Part shown: positions 43,233 to 51,263 of the stretch, piece after piece
Layout of the letters: the number at the start of each line of letters is the position of its first letter
How positions within the stretch are numbered: the stretch's first letter is position 1
Origin: DASQPA01 sp963756455
Lineage (GTDB): Bacteria > Acidobacteriota > Thermoanaerobaculia > Multivoradales > UBA5704
Length of the DNA stretch: 64,000 bases
Reading direction: 5' to 3'
NCBI GenBank assembly: GCA_963756455.1
Contig: CAVWNC010000001.1
Coordinates: 1,550,001 to 1,614,000 of the forward strand
Translations under genes and position numbers: made by a program
The notes under the pieces: generated by a model
What the model saw: the letters and a program-made list of their open reading frames with translations, nothing else
Database searches by the model: none
Told to the model about the DNA's origin: nothing

Positions 43233-45799
43233 TCCTCGAAGCCCTCGTCGACCAGCTTTCCCAACGCTTCCAGCACGAAAAGCGTTCGCAGGTCTGTCTC
43301 TGGTTCGACGAGAGACAGGAAATGGCAGGCCTCCTTCCGGCTCTACGCGTCCACTTGGAAGCTCGCACGGAGCCCACGTTCCGGCTCCTCGAATACGATG
43401 CGGCGCGCCACCAGGGTCAGATTTGGCTCAAGCACCAGATCTACCGCGATCTCGAAGCTGTGGAGCCGACAGCGCGCTCGAGCGCGCGATTCGTTCTCTA
43501 CCTGCCCTTTGCCGAAAGTCGCCTGGAAGGCTCGAGGACCAAGGAAGAGCCGGCTCTCGACCTCCTGGCGGAGTACCGGTTCACCGGTGTGACCTGGCGG
43601 ATCGGAGGCAAGCGTCCGTCCTTGTTTACCTTCCTGCGGCAGAGCGGCGTTGCGCTGCCGGAGAACGCCAGCGAGCAGAGAGCTCTGTACGAGGGGGGAC
43701 AGGATTCCCTGCTCGCCAAATACGTCGCCAAATTCGTCGACCGGCCGGACGACTTCTGGCAGACCACGCTCACGCCCGAGCAGGCGCAATCGCGCCTGGT
43801 GGGCGATGTGGACCAGATCCTCTTCGACCTCGCGATCGATCCTGAGACCACCTGGAAGAGCCTTCAAGATCGGGGTCTCGACCGCGAGCTGGTGGGCCTG
43901 GTCCGCGAACGCTACGGTATCGCCGGCCCGAAGGGTCTGCCGGCCGATTGGGTCGAAGGGATCGTCGCGATCGTAGCACTGACCGAAACCTTCCTGGGCT
44001 ATGGAGAGCCGGCGGATTTTCCGTTCGTCTCTCGCCTGCCTCCGGTCGCGTTGCGGCCTCACCACGCGCAGCTCTTAAAGCGATGGCTCCGCGACGCCCA
44101 GAGCCGTGCGGCCTGGGACCGCTGGATTCGGAACGTGGAAAAGCGCTTCGATCTGACCGCGTGGGCCCAGGGCCGCGAGGGATTGGCCTTCGGATTCCCG
44201 CACCTCGTGGCGCAACGCTGGCAGGAAGTGGCGGCGGCCTTCGAGGCGGCGGCGCCGAAGGAGAGCACCACGGCGGCGTTTTTCGAACGCTACGGGGACT
44301 TGGTGAACAAGGAGGACGAGCTCTCACAGACGAGCTACAGCCCGGTGGGCGCCTGGGACCTCCTGCGCAGACTACGCGAGCTTGTGATTGCGTGCGAAGA
44401 GGCCCGCCGGCGAGCGGAACGGGCTGGCGATGTCTCAACCCTCGCCCGCCTTTATACCGAGTACGCTCAGACGATCGAGGGACGGCATCTGCGGATCCGG
44501 TCCCAAGCGGAAGAGAAAAGCCTTCCGGCGGCGGCTCGCGTTGCGGATCGCGCCTACGCGGCCTATGTACATACCTTGAATCACCATGCCTTCGAGCGTT
44601 TTGTGGAGGCGGGATCGACCGACATCCCGGGCGTCGCGGCGGTCAGCGAGCGCATGAGGGAAGAGATCTGGAGAGCGAAGGGGCGGCGCGCCGTCGTGAT
44701 CGTGGACGCCCTACGCTACGACTGCGCCCTGGCCATCCAGGATCTCCTTCGCGATCAGGAAACCACCATTGAGCCCTGGACCGCGGTCCTTCCCACGATC
44801 ACGCCGATCGGAATGACGGCCCTCCTCCCGGCAGGAACAGAGATCACTCTGGAGGTCAAGGCGAACACCTTGCATGCGATCCTTCAGGGAAAGGGCCTGT
44901 CGGTTCGTGCCAACCGTCTCGCCGTGCTGAGGGACTTCGGGGCGGAGTGCCGAGACATCGGCGACGTCGAGGCCACCTCCGAAGCCCCGGGAGACCTGAA
45001 AGACCTGTTGGTCGTCTTCGGTCACGACGAAGTGGACCACCTCGGGCATGGCGACGCGCAGGCGCTCATTCGCCATGTTCAGCTCGAAGTGGACCGGCTC
45101 GCCCGTGTAATCCGCAAGCTGCACCGCTGGGGTTATCCGGTCGTTCACGTGGTGACCGACCACGGATTCATCCTCCTCGACGAAGACCAGCTTCCGGAAG
45201 AGATACCTTGCGACAAGAGCTGGTGCCTGGTGCGCAAAGAACGCTTCGCTCTGGTCGACGCGACCGCGGATCTACCGCTCGCGACTTTCCCATGTCCCTG
45301 GAATGCCGCGTTCCGGATCGCCGTGCCGCCCGGCCTGGCCTTTTTCAAGGCGGAGAAAGCATTCTCCCATGGCGGAGCGGCGCTCCAGGAGCTGATCATC
45401 CCTCACCTGATCTCCAAGAGCCGGGTGACGCGGGAGAAGCGCATCGGCGTCGAAGTTCTCCTGCCGGCGGAGGAGCTGATGCGGACCGCAATCAAAGTCG
45501 TCCTTCGGCCCCGGGCGGGGACAGAGGCCCAGAGTCAACTGGATCTCTTTGCCGAGACCGGGCGTACCCTCGCGCTGGATGTACTGCGGACCGGGCCTAA
45601 GCGGACTTCGATTCTCGCCGCCGGCCCGCGGGAGATCCGGCTCGAACCCAAAGTGGGAGAGCAGAGCCTGACTCTTTTCTTTCAAACCGCCGCGGTTTTC
45701 CAAAAGGGAGAGTCGCTCGAGCTGGAGATCCGGGATGTTGAGACGGGCGAGCTGTTTCCTCCGAAGGGGGTGAAGCTGACCGTGGGGAGAGATATGTGA
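43229..45799 (+). CDS. pglZ: BREX protein PglZ (alkaline-phosphatase-like)
   Basis: 856 residues from ATG 43229 (MILEALVDQLSQRFQHEKR). The phosphatase-superfamily core is visible: metal-site segment AVVIVDALRYDCALAIQDL near residue 490 and VVHVVTDHGFILLDEDQL near residue 650, with VVFGHDEVDHLGHGDAQ between them. PglZ is essential for BREX and shows nuclease activity in some systems. It overlaps pglX-C (ATGA) and brxL (GTGA), so the operon is translationally coupled throughout. Confidence 0.93.
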   Translation: MILEALVDQLSQRFQHEKRSQVCLWFDERQEMAGLLPALRVHLEARTEPTFRLLEYDAARHQGQIWLKHQIYRDLEAVEPTARSSARFVLYLPFAESRLEGSRTKEEPALDLLAEYRFTGVTWRIGGKRPSLFTFLRQSGVALPENASEQRALYEGGQDSLLAKYVAKFVDRPDDFWQTTLTPEQAQSRLVGDVDQILFDLAIDPETTWKSLQDRGLDRELVGLVRERYGIAGPKGLPADWVEGIVAIVALTETFLGYGEPADFPFVSRLPPVALRPHHAQLLKRWLRDAQSRAAWDRWIRNVEKRFDLTAWAQGREGLAFGFPHLVAQRWQEVAAAFEAAAPKESTTAAFFERYGDLVNKEDELSQTSYSPVGAWDLLRRLRELVIACEEARRRAERAGDVSTLARLYTEYAQTIEGRHLRIRSQAEEKSLPAAARVADRAYAAYVHTLNHHAFERFVEAGSTDIPGVAAVSERMREEIWRAKGRRAVVIVDALRYDCALAIQDLLRDQETTIEPWTAVLPTITPIGMTALLPAGTEITLEVKANTLHAILQGKGLSVRANRLAVLRDFGAECRDIGDVEATSEAPGDLKDLLVVFGHDEVDHLGHGDAQALIRHVQLEVDRLARVIRKLHRWGYPVVHVVTDHGFILLDEDQLPEEIPCDKSWCLVRKERFALVDATADLPLATFPCPWNAAFRIAVPPGLAFFKAEKAFSHGGAALQELIIPHLISKSRVTREKRIGVEVLLPAEELMRTAIKVVLRPRAGTEAQSQLDLFAETGRTLALDVLRTGPKRTSILAAGPREIRLEPKVGEQSLTLFFQTAAVFQKGESLELEIRDVETGELFPPKGVKLTVGRDM

Positions 45800-47844
45800 G
45801 CGAGGCGCCGTTGATCCTAGACGATCTGGACAAGCTGGCTACCGAGGCCTTTCCTGGTCTCGTGGTGCGCAAAGACCTCCTGCGGCGCATGCGCAGCGCG
45901 TACAGCGTCCCTGCCTTCGTTATCGAATTCCTCCTCGGCAAGTATTGCGCTTCCACCGACGACGAGGTGATCGAAGAGGGTCTCCAATTCGTCAACGAAA
46001 CTCTCTCGGCCAAATACGTCAAACCCGACGAGCGGGAGGCCGTCAAGTCCACGATCAAACAGCACACGACTTACGAGATCATCGACAAGATCTCCGTGCG
46101 CCTGATCGAGACCCATGACAAATACTGGGCTCGCCTCACCAGCTTGAACCTCGACTATATCAACATCGAGGACAGCCTGGTGCGCGAGCACGACCGGCTC
46201 CTTCTGGGAGGGATCTGGGCGGAGATCACGATCCGTTACGACGACACCTACGTTTTCCGTGGCCAGAATCGCCCGTTCTTCGTGGAGAAGATCCGGCCCA
46301 TCCAGCTCTCGACCCGCAATGTGGAGAGCTTCGCGGCGGCGCGCCGCCGCTTCACGCGAGACCAGTGGCTTGACCTCCTCCTACGTTCGATCGGCTATGA
46401 GCCCGAGTACGCGACAAAGCGGCGAAAGACGCACCACCTGTTGCGGCTCTTACCTTTCGTGGAGAAGAACTACAACTTAGTCGAGCTCGGGCCGCGGGGA
46501 ACCGGCAAGAGCTTTGTCTATCAGCAGCTCAGCCCGTATTGTCACCTTGTGTCCGGGGGACAGACGACGATTGCACAGATGTTTGTGAACCTGAGCACCG
46601 GGCAGAGGGGGCTTGTTGCTCTCTGGGACGTCGTAGCCTTCGATGAAGCCGCGGGCATCCGGTTCACGGATAAGAACGGCATCAACATCATGAAGGGCTA
46701 CATGGAGGACGGGGCCTACAGTCGTGGCCGGGACATCATCACGGCGGAGGGTTCCATCGTCTTTGTGGGAAACATCGAGGGGGACTTGGAGACCATTCTG
46801 CGGACGTCGAATCTTTTCTATTCGATGCCCAAGGAGATGGATACGGCATTCTACGATCGGATCCATGCCTACCTGCCCGGGTGGGAGCTGCCGAAGACCT
46901 CGGACGCCCTCTATACGAATCACTTCGGGTTGGTGACCGACTATTTAGCCGAGGTATTTCGTGAGCTACGAAGGCGGAGTTATGCCGACCAGGGCGAGAG
47001 GTTTTTCCGCCTGGGAAGCCACCTGGGCGGGCGTGACCAGAAGGCCGTACGCAAAACCCTCTCGGGGTTGATCAAGCTGCTCCACCCGGACGGCGAGGTC
47101 AGCAAGGAGGAGATCGAAGAGTACCTCGTCTATGCCATGGAGATGCGGCGCCGGGTCAAGGAGCAACTCAAAAAAATGGGAGGCCTGGAGTACTGGGACA
47201 CGAGCTTCTCCTACATCGATAAGGCGAGTGGACAGGAGAACTTCGTTCCTGTCCCGGAAATGGGAGGGGGCGCCCTGATTGCAGAAAGTGGCCTGGCCGC
47301 GGGAAGCGTCTATACGATTGGGATGGATGTGGCGGACAGCCGGCTGGCTCTCTTCCTTCTACAGACGCAGATGAACCGAGGCTCCGGCAGAATGATCCCG
47401 CTCGGGAGTCTCTCTCCCAAGATGAAGGAAGCGATCAAGACGGCGGATGCGTACCTCAAGGCCAACCTCAAGAGCCTCGGTATCGACCAAGATCTGAACG
47501 CATACGATTTCACCATCCAGGCGATCAATCTGAACCAGGCCAAAGAAGGGGCGGAGACCGCGGTGGCCTTTTTCATCGCGCTAGTTTCAAGCCTTCTTGG
47601 CAAGCCGGTCCAGGATCAGACGGTCGTTCTAGGGGAGATGAGCATCCAGGGAATGCTTCTCAAGGTGGGCTCGCTACCGGAACGCATGCAGCTCGCCGTC
47701 GAGGCGGGGGCACGGAGGATTCTGATTCCGAGCGAGAACAAGCGGGATGTTGCCGAGGTCCCGGACGCCATCCTGACGGCGATTCAATGGCAGTTCTATG
47801 ACTCGCCGATTCGCGCGGCGATTTTGGCGCTGGGCCTGGGATAA
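45796..47844 (+). CDS. brxL: BREX protein BrxL (AAA+, Lon-like C-terminus)
   Basis: 682 residues from GTG 45796 (MSEAPLILDDLDKLATEAF). Walker A is LGPRGTGKSFVYQQLSPY and the second ATPase segment is ALWDVVAFDEAAGIRF; a C-terminal Lon-like fold ends LGEMSIQGMLLKVGSLPERM and LIPSENKRDVAEVPD. At the place where Lon has its catalytic Ser it reads KEGAETAVAFF, with no Ser, so proteolysis is unlikely. BrxL is an MCM-like AAA+ DNA-binding factor needed for phage restriction in type I BREX. This is the last gene of the operon. Confidence 0.93.
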   Translation: MSEAPLILDDLDKLATEAFPGLVVRKDLLRRMRSAYSVPAFVIEFLLGKYCASTDDEVIEEGLQFVNETLSAKYVKPDEREAVKSTIKQHTTYEIIDKISVRLIETHDKYWARLTSLNLDYINIEDSLVREHDRLLLGGIWAEITIRYDDTYVFRGQNRPFFVEKIRPIQLSTRNVESFAAARRRFTRDQWLDLLLRSIGYEPEYATKRRKTHHLLRLLPFVEKNYNLVELGPRGTGKSFVYQQLSPYCHLVSGGQTTIAQMFVNLSTGQRGLVALWDVVAFDEAAGIRFTDKNGINIMKGYMEDGAYSRGRDIITAEGSIVFVGNIEGDLETILRTSNLFYSMPKEMDTAFYDRIHAYLPGWELPKTSDALYTNHFGLVTDYLAEVFRELRRRSYADQGERFFRLGSHLGGRDQKAVRKTLSGLIKLLHPDGEVSKEEIEEYLVYAMEMRRRVKEQLKKMGGLEYWDTSFSYIDKASGQENFVPVPEMGGGALIAESGLAAGSVYTIGMDVADSRLALFLLQTQMNRGSGRMIPLGSLSPKMKEAIKTADAYLKANLKSLGIDQDLNAYDFTIQAINLNQAKEGAETAVAFFIALVSSLLGKPVQDQTVVLGEMSIQGMLLKVGSLPERMQLAVEAGARRILIPSENKRDVAEVPDAILTAIQWQFYDSPIRAAILALGLG

Positions 47845-47946
47845 GTAGAAGCCCATCAGCGGCCCTCGTACCTAGGCGGCGGGCGACGATCTCGCCGCAG
47901 TCAGGTTAAGCTTTGTCCATAGGCCATCGCAGTTCGACTCTTTCTC

Positions 47947-48507
47947 TCAGTCCTCAGCAATCCCCACAATGTCGCCATAGGCAGATACGAGTGATTGCGC
48001 AATAGAAGCCTCAAGTTCTGTTGCATTTTTGTAAAAAATTGTCCTCCAGCCTCTGGCATCAAATTCAAGAGTCGTCTCTTTCCGGGCTGTTTGTATCAAC
48101 CGTTTTCCTCTGCCTCTTGCATATCCTGCCTCGAAGTACACATTTCGTGAACTCAACGTAAAATCGACGATGACAATGCTCGCCAAGTCGATCTCTGCCA
48201 ATATTCTTTGTGATATCTCGAAGTCGCCTTCGACATAGTCCATCCGCCGAAGAGCGAATGGCAGCTGAGTTTTCTTTGCAGCGCGTCGCATAGCCTCGAA
48301 ATAGTCGACCAAGGCAGGGTCTTCATCGATACGGAAGGACATCGCAACAAAAACAATACAGCTTTCTGTTCCTAAGGGACAAGCCCTCCCAGCCTTCGAT
48401 CGGAGATTCTCGCGGCTTCGTGCGACTATACTCACGAGGAACCGAAAACCTTTCTCGGCCACATACTTCGTGCGACATAGATTTCTGGGGTTTTGGGCCG
48501 GTCGCAC
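47947..48507 (-). CDS. TIR/deoxyribosyltransferase-like nucleotide-binding protein
   Basis: Up to 186 residues; the conserved part begins at CIVFVAMSFR (about residue 51), so a later start is possible. The segments VAMSFRIDEDPALVDYFEA, ISQRILAEIDLASIVIVDFT and RNVYFEAGYARGRGKRLI have the layout of TIR-like and nucleoside 2-deoxyribosyltransferase-like domains, where the Glu after Tyr-Phe can be catalytic. Several defence effectors that consume NAD or nucleotides share this fold. It is lower in GC than its neighbours and lies convergently behind brxL, a typical defence-island position. Activity is inferred. Confidence 0.65.
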   Translation of the reverse strand: MRPAQNPRNLCRTKYVAEKGFRFLVSIVARSRENLRSKAGRACPLGTESCIVFVAMSFRIDEDPALVDYFEAMRRAAKKTQLPFALRRMDYVEGDFEISQRILAEIDLASIVIVDFTLSSRNVYFEAGYARGRGKRLIQTARKETTLEFDARGWRTIFYKNATELEASIAQSLVSAYGDIVGIAED

Positions 48508-48732
48508 CCCGGAGTATTCTCCGTGATCCGCGGCTTGCTCAGGGCCGAGGAAAAGTGCGCCCAGCGTTGCTGGCCTCCTTGTGACCGGAGGGAGCCCTCT
48601 AAAAGGGTATATTTAAGCTAGCAGAGTGAGCAAGGACATGTCAAGCACCGCCTCAGCCCTACGCGAAAGGCCTAAACGTCCAGATCCACGAAGCCCCCGC
48701 CCGGGAGTCGACCTCCCGGGCGGGGCTCTCGG
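48508..48732. other. Intergenic region after the TIR-like gene
   Basis: No gene is evident. The first part is AT-rich like the TIR-like gene and probably carries its promoter; the last part (from about 48690) returns to high GC and includes CCCGGGAG-type inverted repeats downstream of the next minus-strand gene (CCGCCCGGGAG and CTCCCGGGCGG at about 48699-48724), a likely terminator. Confidence 0.4.
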
Positions 48733-49260
48733 CTACCGTGCCAGGCGGCGGGCGAGGATCTGGCCGGCCTGCTCGATGGCGGTGCAGCCGGCGGCTTCGA
48801 GGAGGGCGGCGAGGGCGGCGGGGGAGCGCTCGATGCAATCGAGGAGGTGGAGCGCCTGGACCACCTCGGGCTTGTACTGCCGGAGCCAGCCGGTGACCTG
48901 GACGCCCTGCTGGCCGAAGACCGAGGAGATGGCGTAGCCCTCCGAGGTCTCCTCGTCCGAGAGGTGGAACAGCGGCTCCCTCTCGATCGCGGGGAGGACG
49001 ATGGTCAGGAGGAGAGCCGTCTCGTCGTGCAAAACGACGGCCTCGGGGGCGTCCTGGAGGTCAACGCTCTCCCACTCGCGGAGAACGGCGACTGCGCCGG
49101 GCCGGCCGGGGACCGGCTCGCACTTCCAGGAGCCTGAGAACTCGGCCTCGGACGCGGTCAGCACCTCGTCGCGCTCCCGGAGGATCTCGAGGAAGGCGGG
49201 GGAGAAGAGGTTCTCGGGGGAAGGGGCTGCGGGGTTGATAGAATGCCGCGGGCTGCGCAT
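48733..49260 (-). CDS. Unknown acidic protein
   Basis: 175 residues from ATG 49260 with AAGGAGAC upstream. The sequence is acidic and lacks membrane segments; segments include FLEILRERDEVLTASEAEF, VLHDETALLLTIVLPAIERE and HLLDCIERSPAALAALLEA. It shares the AAGGAGAC ribosome site style with the macrodomain and 50321 genes, suggesting one accessory gene set. I do not recognise the family. Confidence 0.6.
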   Translation of the reverse strand: MRSPRHSINPAAPSPENLFSPAFLEILRERDEVLTASEAEFSGSWKCEPVPGRPGAVAVLREWESVDLQDAPEAVVLHDETALLLTIVLPAIEREPLFHLSDEETSEGYAISSVFGQQGVQVTGWLRQYKPEVVQALHLLDCIERSPAALAALLEAAGCTAIEQAGQILARRLAR

Positions 49261-49273
49261 GGACTTCGTCTCC

Positions 49274-49362
49274 TTGCGTGGTCAAGGGGTCGGCAGAGCT
49301 CTCAACCTCTGTCGGCCCCGTTTGCTTGGGGCGGGAGGAGCATCCTCCCGTGGAAGCAAGTA
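49274..49362 (-). promoter_or_regulatory. Hairpin-rich leader upstream of the 48733-49260 gene
   Basis: Two nested hairpins: TCGGCAGAG with CTCTGTCGG (about 49290-49315), and CGGGAGGA/TCCTCCCG around GCA (49332-49350) enclosed by TTGCTT/AAGCAA (49322-49360). This recalls the structured leaders of other genes in this region, though the sequence differs. Confidence 0.4.
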
Positions 49363-49571
49363 TACCAGAGATTGGCGAGAATAAACCGTAAGAGATCGCA
49401 CGGCGTTTGGCAGGTAACCTGGGCTTCCGCTTCCTGCGCCGTTACACGAACCTGAACCGTGGGTTCATGTTTGCGCGCCATGAACGTCCCACCGGCTTCT
49501 TGCTCGCGTGGCCACGGTCGTCGGCGACGCGGTGTTCGCTTCCCGTGGCAACCAAACCGACGTCATGCCCG

Positions 49572-49799
49572 TCATTGCTCGATGTCCGCGCGGGCCTCGT
49601 CCCAGGGAATCCCCTGCTAGCCGGCGAGAGCGGCGCACGCACGGCGCTCGATCTCCACGAGCCACTCCTGGTCACTGGGCGCTTCTTCCCCGGGAGGCTC
49701 CGGATCGAGGCTGGCGAGCAGCCGGCACACCAACTCGAGACGCTCGTTCTCGGAGAGTTGGAGGGCATCCTGAAGGAGTCGCGCCGCGTTCTTGGACAT
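49572..49799 (-). pseudogene. Addiction-module antitoxin, truncated by a nonsense codon
   Basis: From ATG 49799 it reads MSKNAARLLQDALQLSENER and LVCRLLASLDPEPPGEE, then VEIERRACAALAG and TAG (49617-49619). The next 14 codons (QGIPWDEARADIEQ) resemble the usual end of this addiction-module family, so the TAG looks like a nonsense mutation. These antitoxins normally precede a RelE/ParE toxin gene; I find no such toxin downstream. Confidence 0.65.
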
Positions 49800-50320
49800 G
49801 TCCGGAGTATCCTCCGAAAGCGCGGTCCCGGGAAAGCCTCTGCGGCGGCAGTGCCAGGTCCGGCAACCGACTCAAGCCCTCTACCCCGACTACCTCACTC
49901 TTTTGGACCCCGGAAGGAACCCACAGGCGCCCCGTCGGTTCTCTTTCGCCTCCGGAAAGAGCACTCACGCGCCGGATATCCTCTCGTACGCTCCGCATCC
50001 GTTCTTGTAGCGGCGAGGAAAGCTTTAATAGGCCGCCGGGCCTTCCTAAGAGCGGTGTGGAAGGCTCTTGTAGCGCCCGCATTACCTCGCGCCCTGGCCT
50101 TGTCGGTTGTTGTCTGCACTCTCCAGGAACGTGTCGGCTTCTGTGTCTTCACTTCGGGACCCTGCTGGTTCTTGTCGGCTGCCTATCCGCTGGTACCGAG
50201 GCTCAATATCTTGAGAACCGACTCCTCTTGCCTCTATCCGCGGCGCTATAAGGTCCGGTCCACGGCCTATTGGATCTTTATCGGAGCAGGCTCCCGGGGC
50301 CAGGCGCGGCGAGGTGGCGG
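49800..50320. other. 520-bp region without a recognisable gene
   Basis: Open frames here (for example the plus-strand frame covering 49407-50474) have no family resemblance and run antisense to the antitoxin. Composition is lower in GC than the flanks and partly repetitive, with several short GTCGG(C/T)T-type strings. I see nothing I can name. Confidence 0.4.
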
Positions 50321-50665
50321 TCAAGGCATCTGTTCCGGTCCAAAAGGAGAATCCCAGGAGGCGATCAGCTCACGTAGCGCCTCGCGACACTCCCGGCGGG
50401 CGGGAGCGTACTTCGCGAGCATTTCCTCTTCGCCCTCGTCGGCGTCCTCCTCGTCGGGCGCGCAGGCCCAGTAGAGGACGAAACCCGCGGCCTCGTCGTC
50501 GGTCGAGAGAAGCCGCTCCTCTCTCTCGTCGGGCGAGTCCACGCACTGAAGCCTCCAGACGGAGCCATTCCAGAAGAGGTCCCAGTCGATCCCGCGACGA
50601 GGGACGTCGTCGAGGACGGGAGAGAGGGCGCCGGGATCGGTGAACGGGCAGCACGGATGTTCCAT
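50321..50665 (-). CDS. Unknown small acidic protein
   Basis: 114 residues from ATG 50665, with AAGGAGAC seven bases upstream. It is strongly acidic (DEEDADEGEEEML) and Trp-rich near the middle (GIDWDLFWNGSVWRLQCV). It lies just downstream of the first ssb gene on the same strand and may share its transcript. Strongly acidic small proteins are sometimes DNA mimics or anti-restriction factors; nothing specific supports that here. Confidence 0.6.
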   Translation of the reverse strand: MEHPCCPFTDPGALSPVLDDVPRRGIDWDLFWNGSVWRLQCVDSPDEREERLLSTDDEAAGFVLYWACAPDEEDADEGEEEMLAKYAPARRECREALRELIASWDSPFGPEQMP

Positions 50666-50748
50666 ATCGATCGTCTCCTTACGAGGTCGAAGCGGTGAAG
50701 GAAGAGAGAAGGCGGCGGGCGCTCCGCCCGACGCCCGAGAAGCCCCTC

Positions 50749-51078
50749 CTACCCCTCCGCCCGATCCTTGAGACGCAGGAACTCGACGCTCTGCGCCACG
50801 ACCTCGACCGTGGTGCGAGAGACGCCATCCTTCTCCCAGGTGTTGGTGCGCAGGCGGCCGACGACACCGACGAAGTCGCCCTTGCCGAGGTCGGCGATGC
50901 TTTTCGCGACCCCATCAAAGGCGACGACCTGGAGCCAATCGGTGCGCTCGGCCCGCTCCCCATCCTCCTTCTTGTAGCGGGTGCTGACCGCCAGGCTGAA
51001 GCGCGCGTAGGAGGTGCCATCTTCACCCCCGAGAGCCGGGGCGTTGCCGAGGTGACCGGTGAGAGTGACGCTGTTCAT
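50749..51078 (-). CDS. ssb: Single-stranded DNA-binding protein, copy 1
   Basis: A 109-residue OB-fold SSB: MNSVTLTGHLGNAP, RFSLAVSTRYKKEDGER, TDWLQVVAFDGVAKSIADLG, VVGRLRTNTWEKDG and VEVVAQSVEFLRL. It ends soon after the OB fold, so it lacks the acidic tip used to recruit partner proteins. It is closely related to the copies at 55344 and 57049. A long palindrome lies directly upstream and contains its ribosome binding site. Plasmid SSBs protect incoming single strands during conjugation. Confidence 0.93.
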   Translation of the reverse strand: MNSVTLTGHLGNAPALGGEDGTSYARFSLAVSTRYKKEDGERAERTDWLQVVAFDGVAKSIADLGKGDFVGVVGRLRTNTWEKDGVSRTTVEVVAQSVEFLRLKDRAEG

Positions 51079-51085
51079 CTTGGAA

Positions 51086-51155
51086 TCTCCTTTTCGGTTT
51101 TTTCGATGTCCTTCACCCGGCAGGAGAGGACATCGAACAAAACCGCGAAAGGAGA
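51086..51155 (-). promoter_or_regulatory. Long palindromic leader upstream of ssb copy 1
   Basis: On the mRNA strand the 5-prime arm carries TCTCCTTTCGCGG and TTTGTTCGATGTCCT; the 3-prime arm carries AGGACATCGAAAAAACCG and AAAGGAGA, the latter being the ribosome binding site. The arms are separated by about 15 bases. The same element precedes 55073, 55679 and 57384. Confidence 0.75.
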
Positions 51156-51263
51156 GGTTCCGGGCTGAAGAGGAGGCGTCGCGGGTAGTGGTGCGGCACC
51201 ACTACCGCGTCGCGCAGGCACCCTAGCCGGTTTTTACCGATGACAGCCGGGTAAAACACACCC

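Noticed and set aside
1752..49619. Amber (TAG) recoding, suggested by in-frame TAG in trbE, the DUF6573-like copy and the antitoxin
   Set aside because: Intact genes such as brxC and 24673-25716 end in TAG, and the affected loci lie in regions with other damage. Mutation or sequence error is simpler.
49407..50474. Plus-strand frame of 355 codons
   Set aside because: It runs antisense to the antitoxin and across a gene-poor region with no family resemblance or ribosome site.
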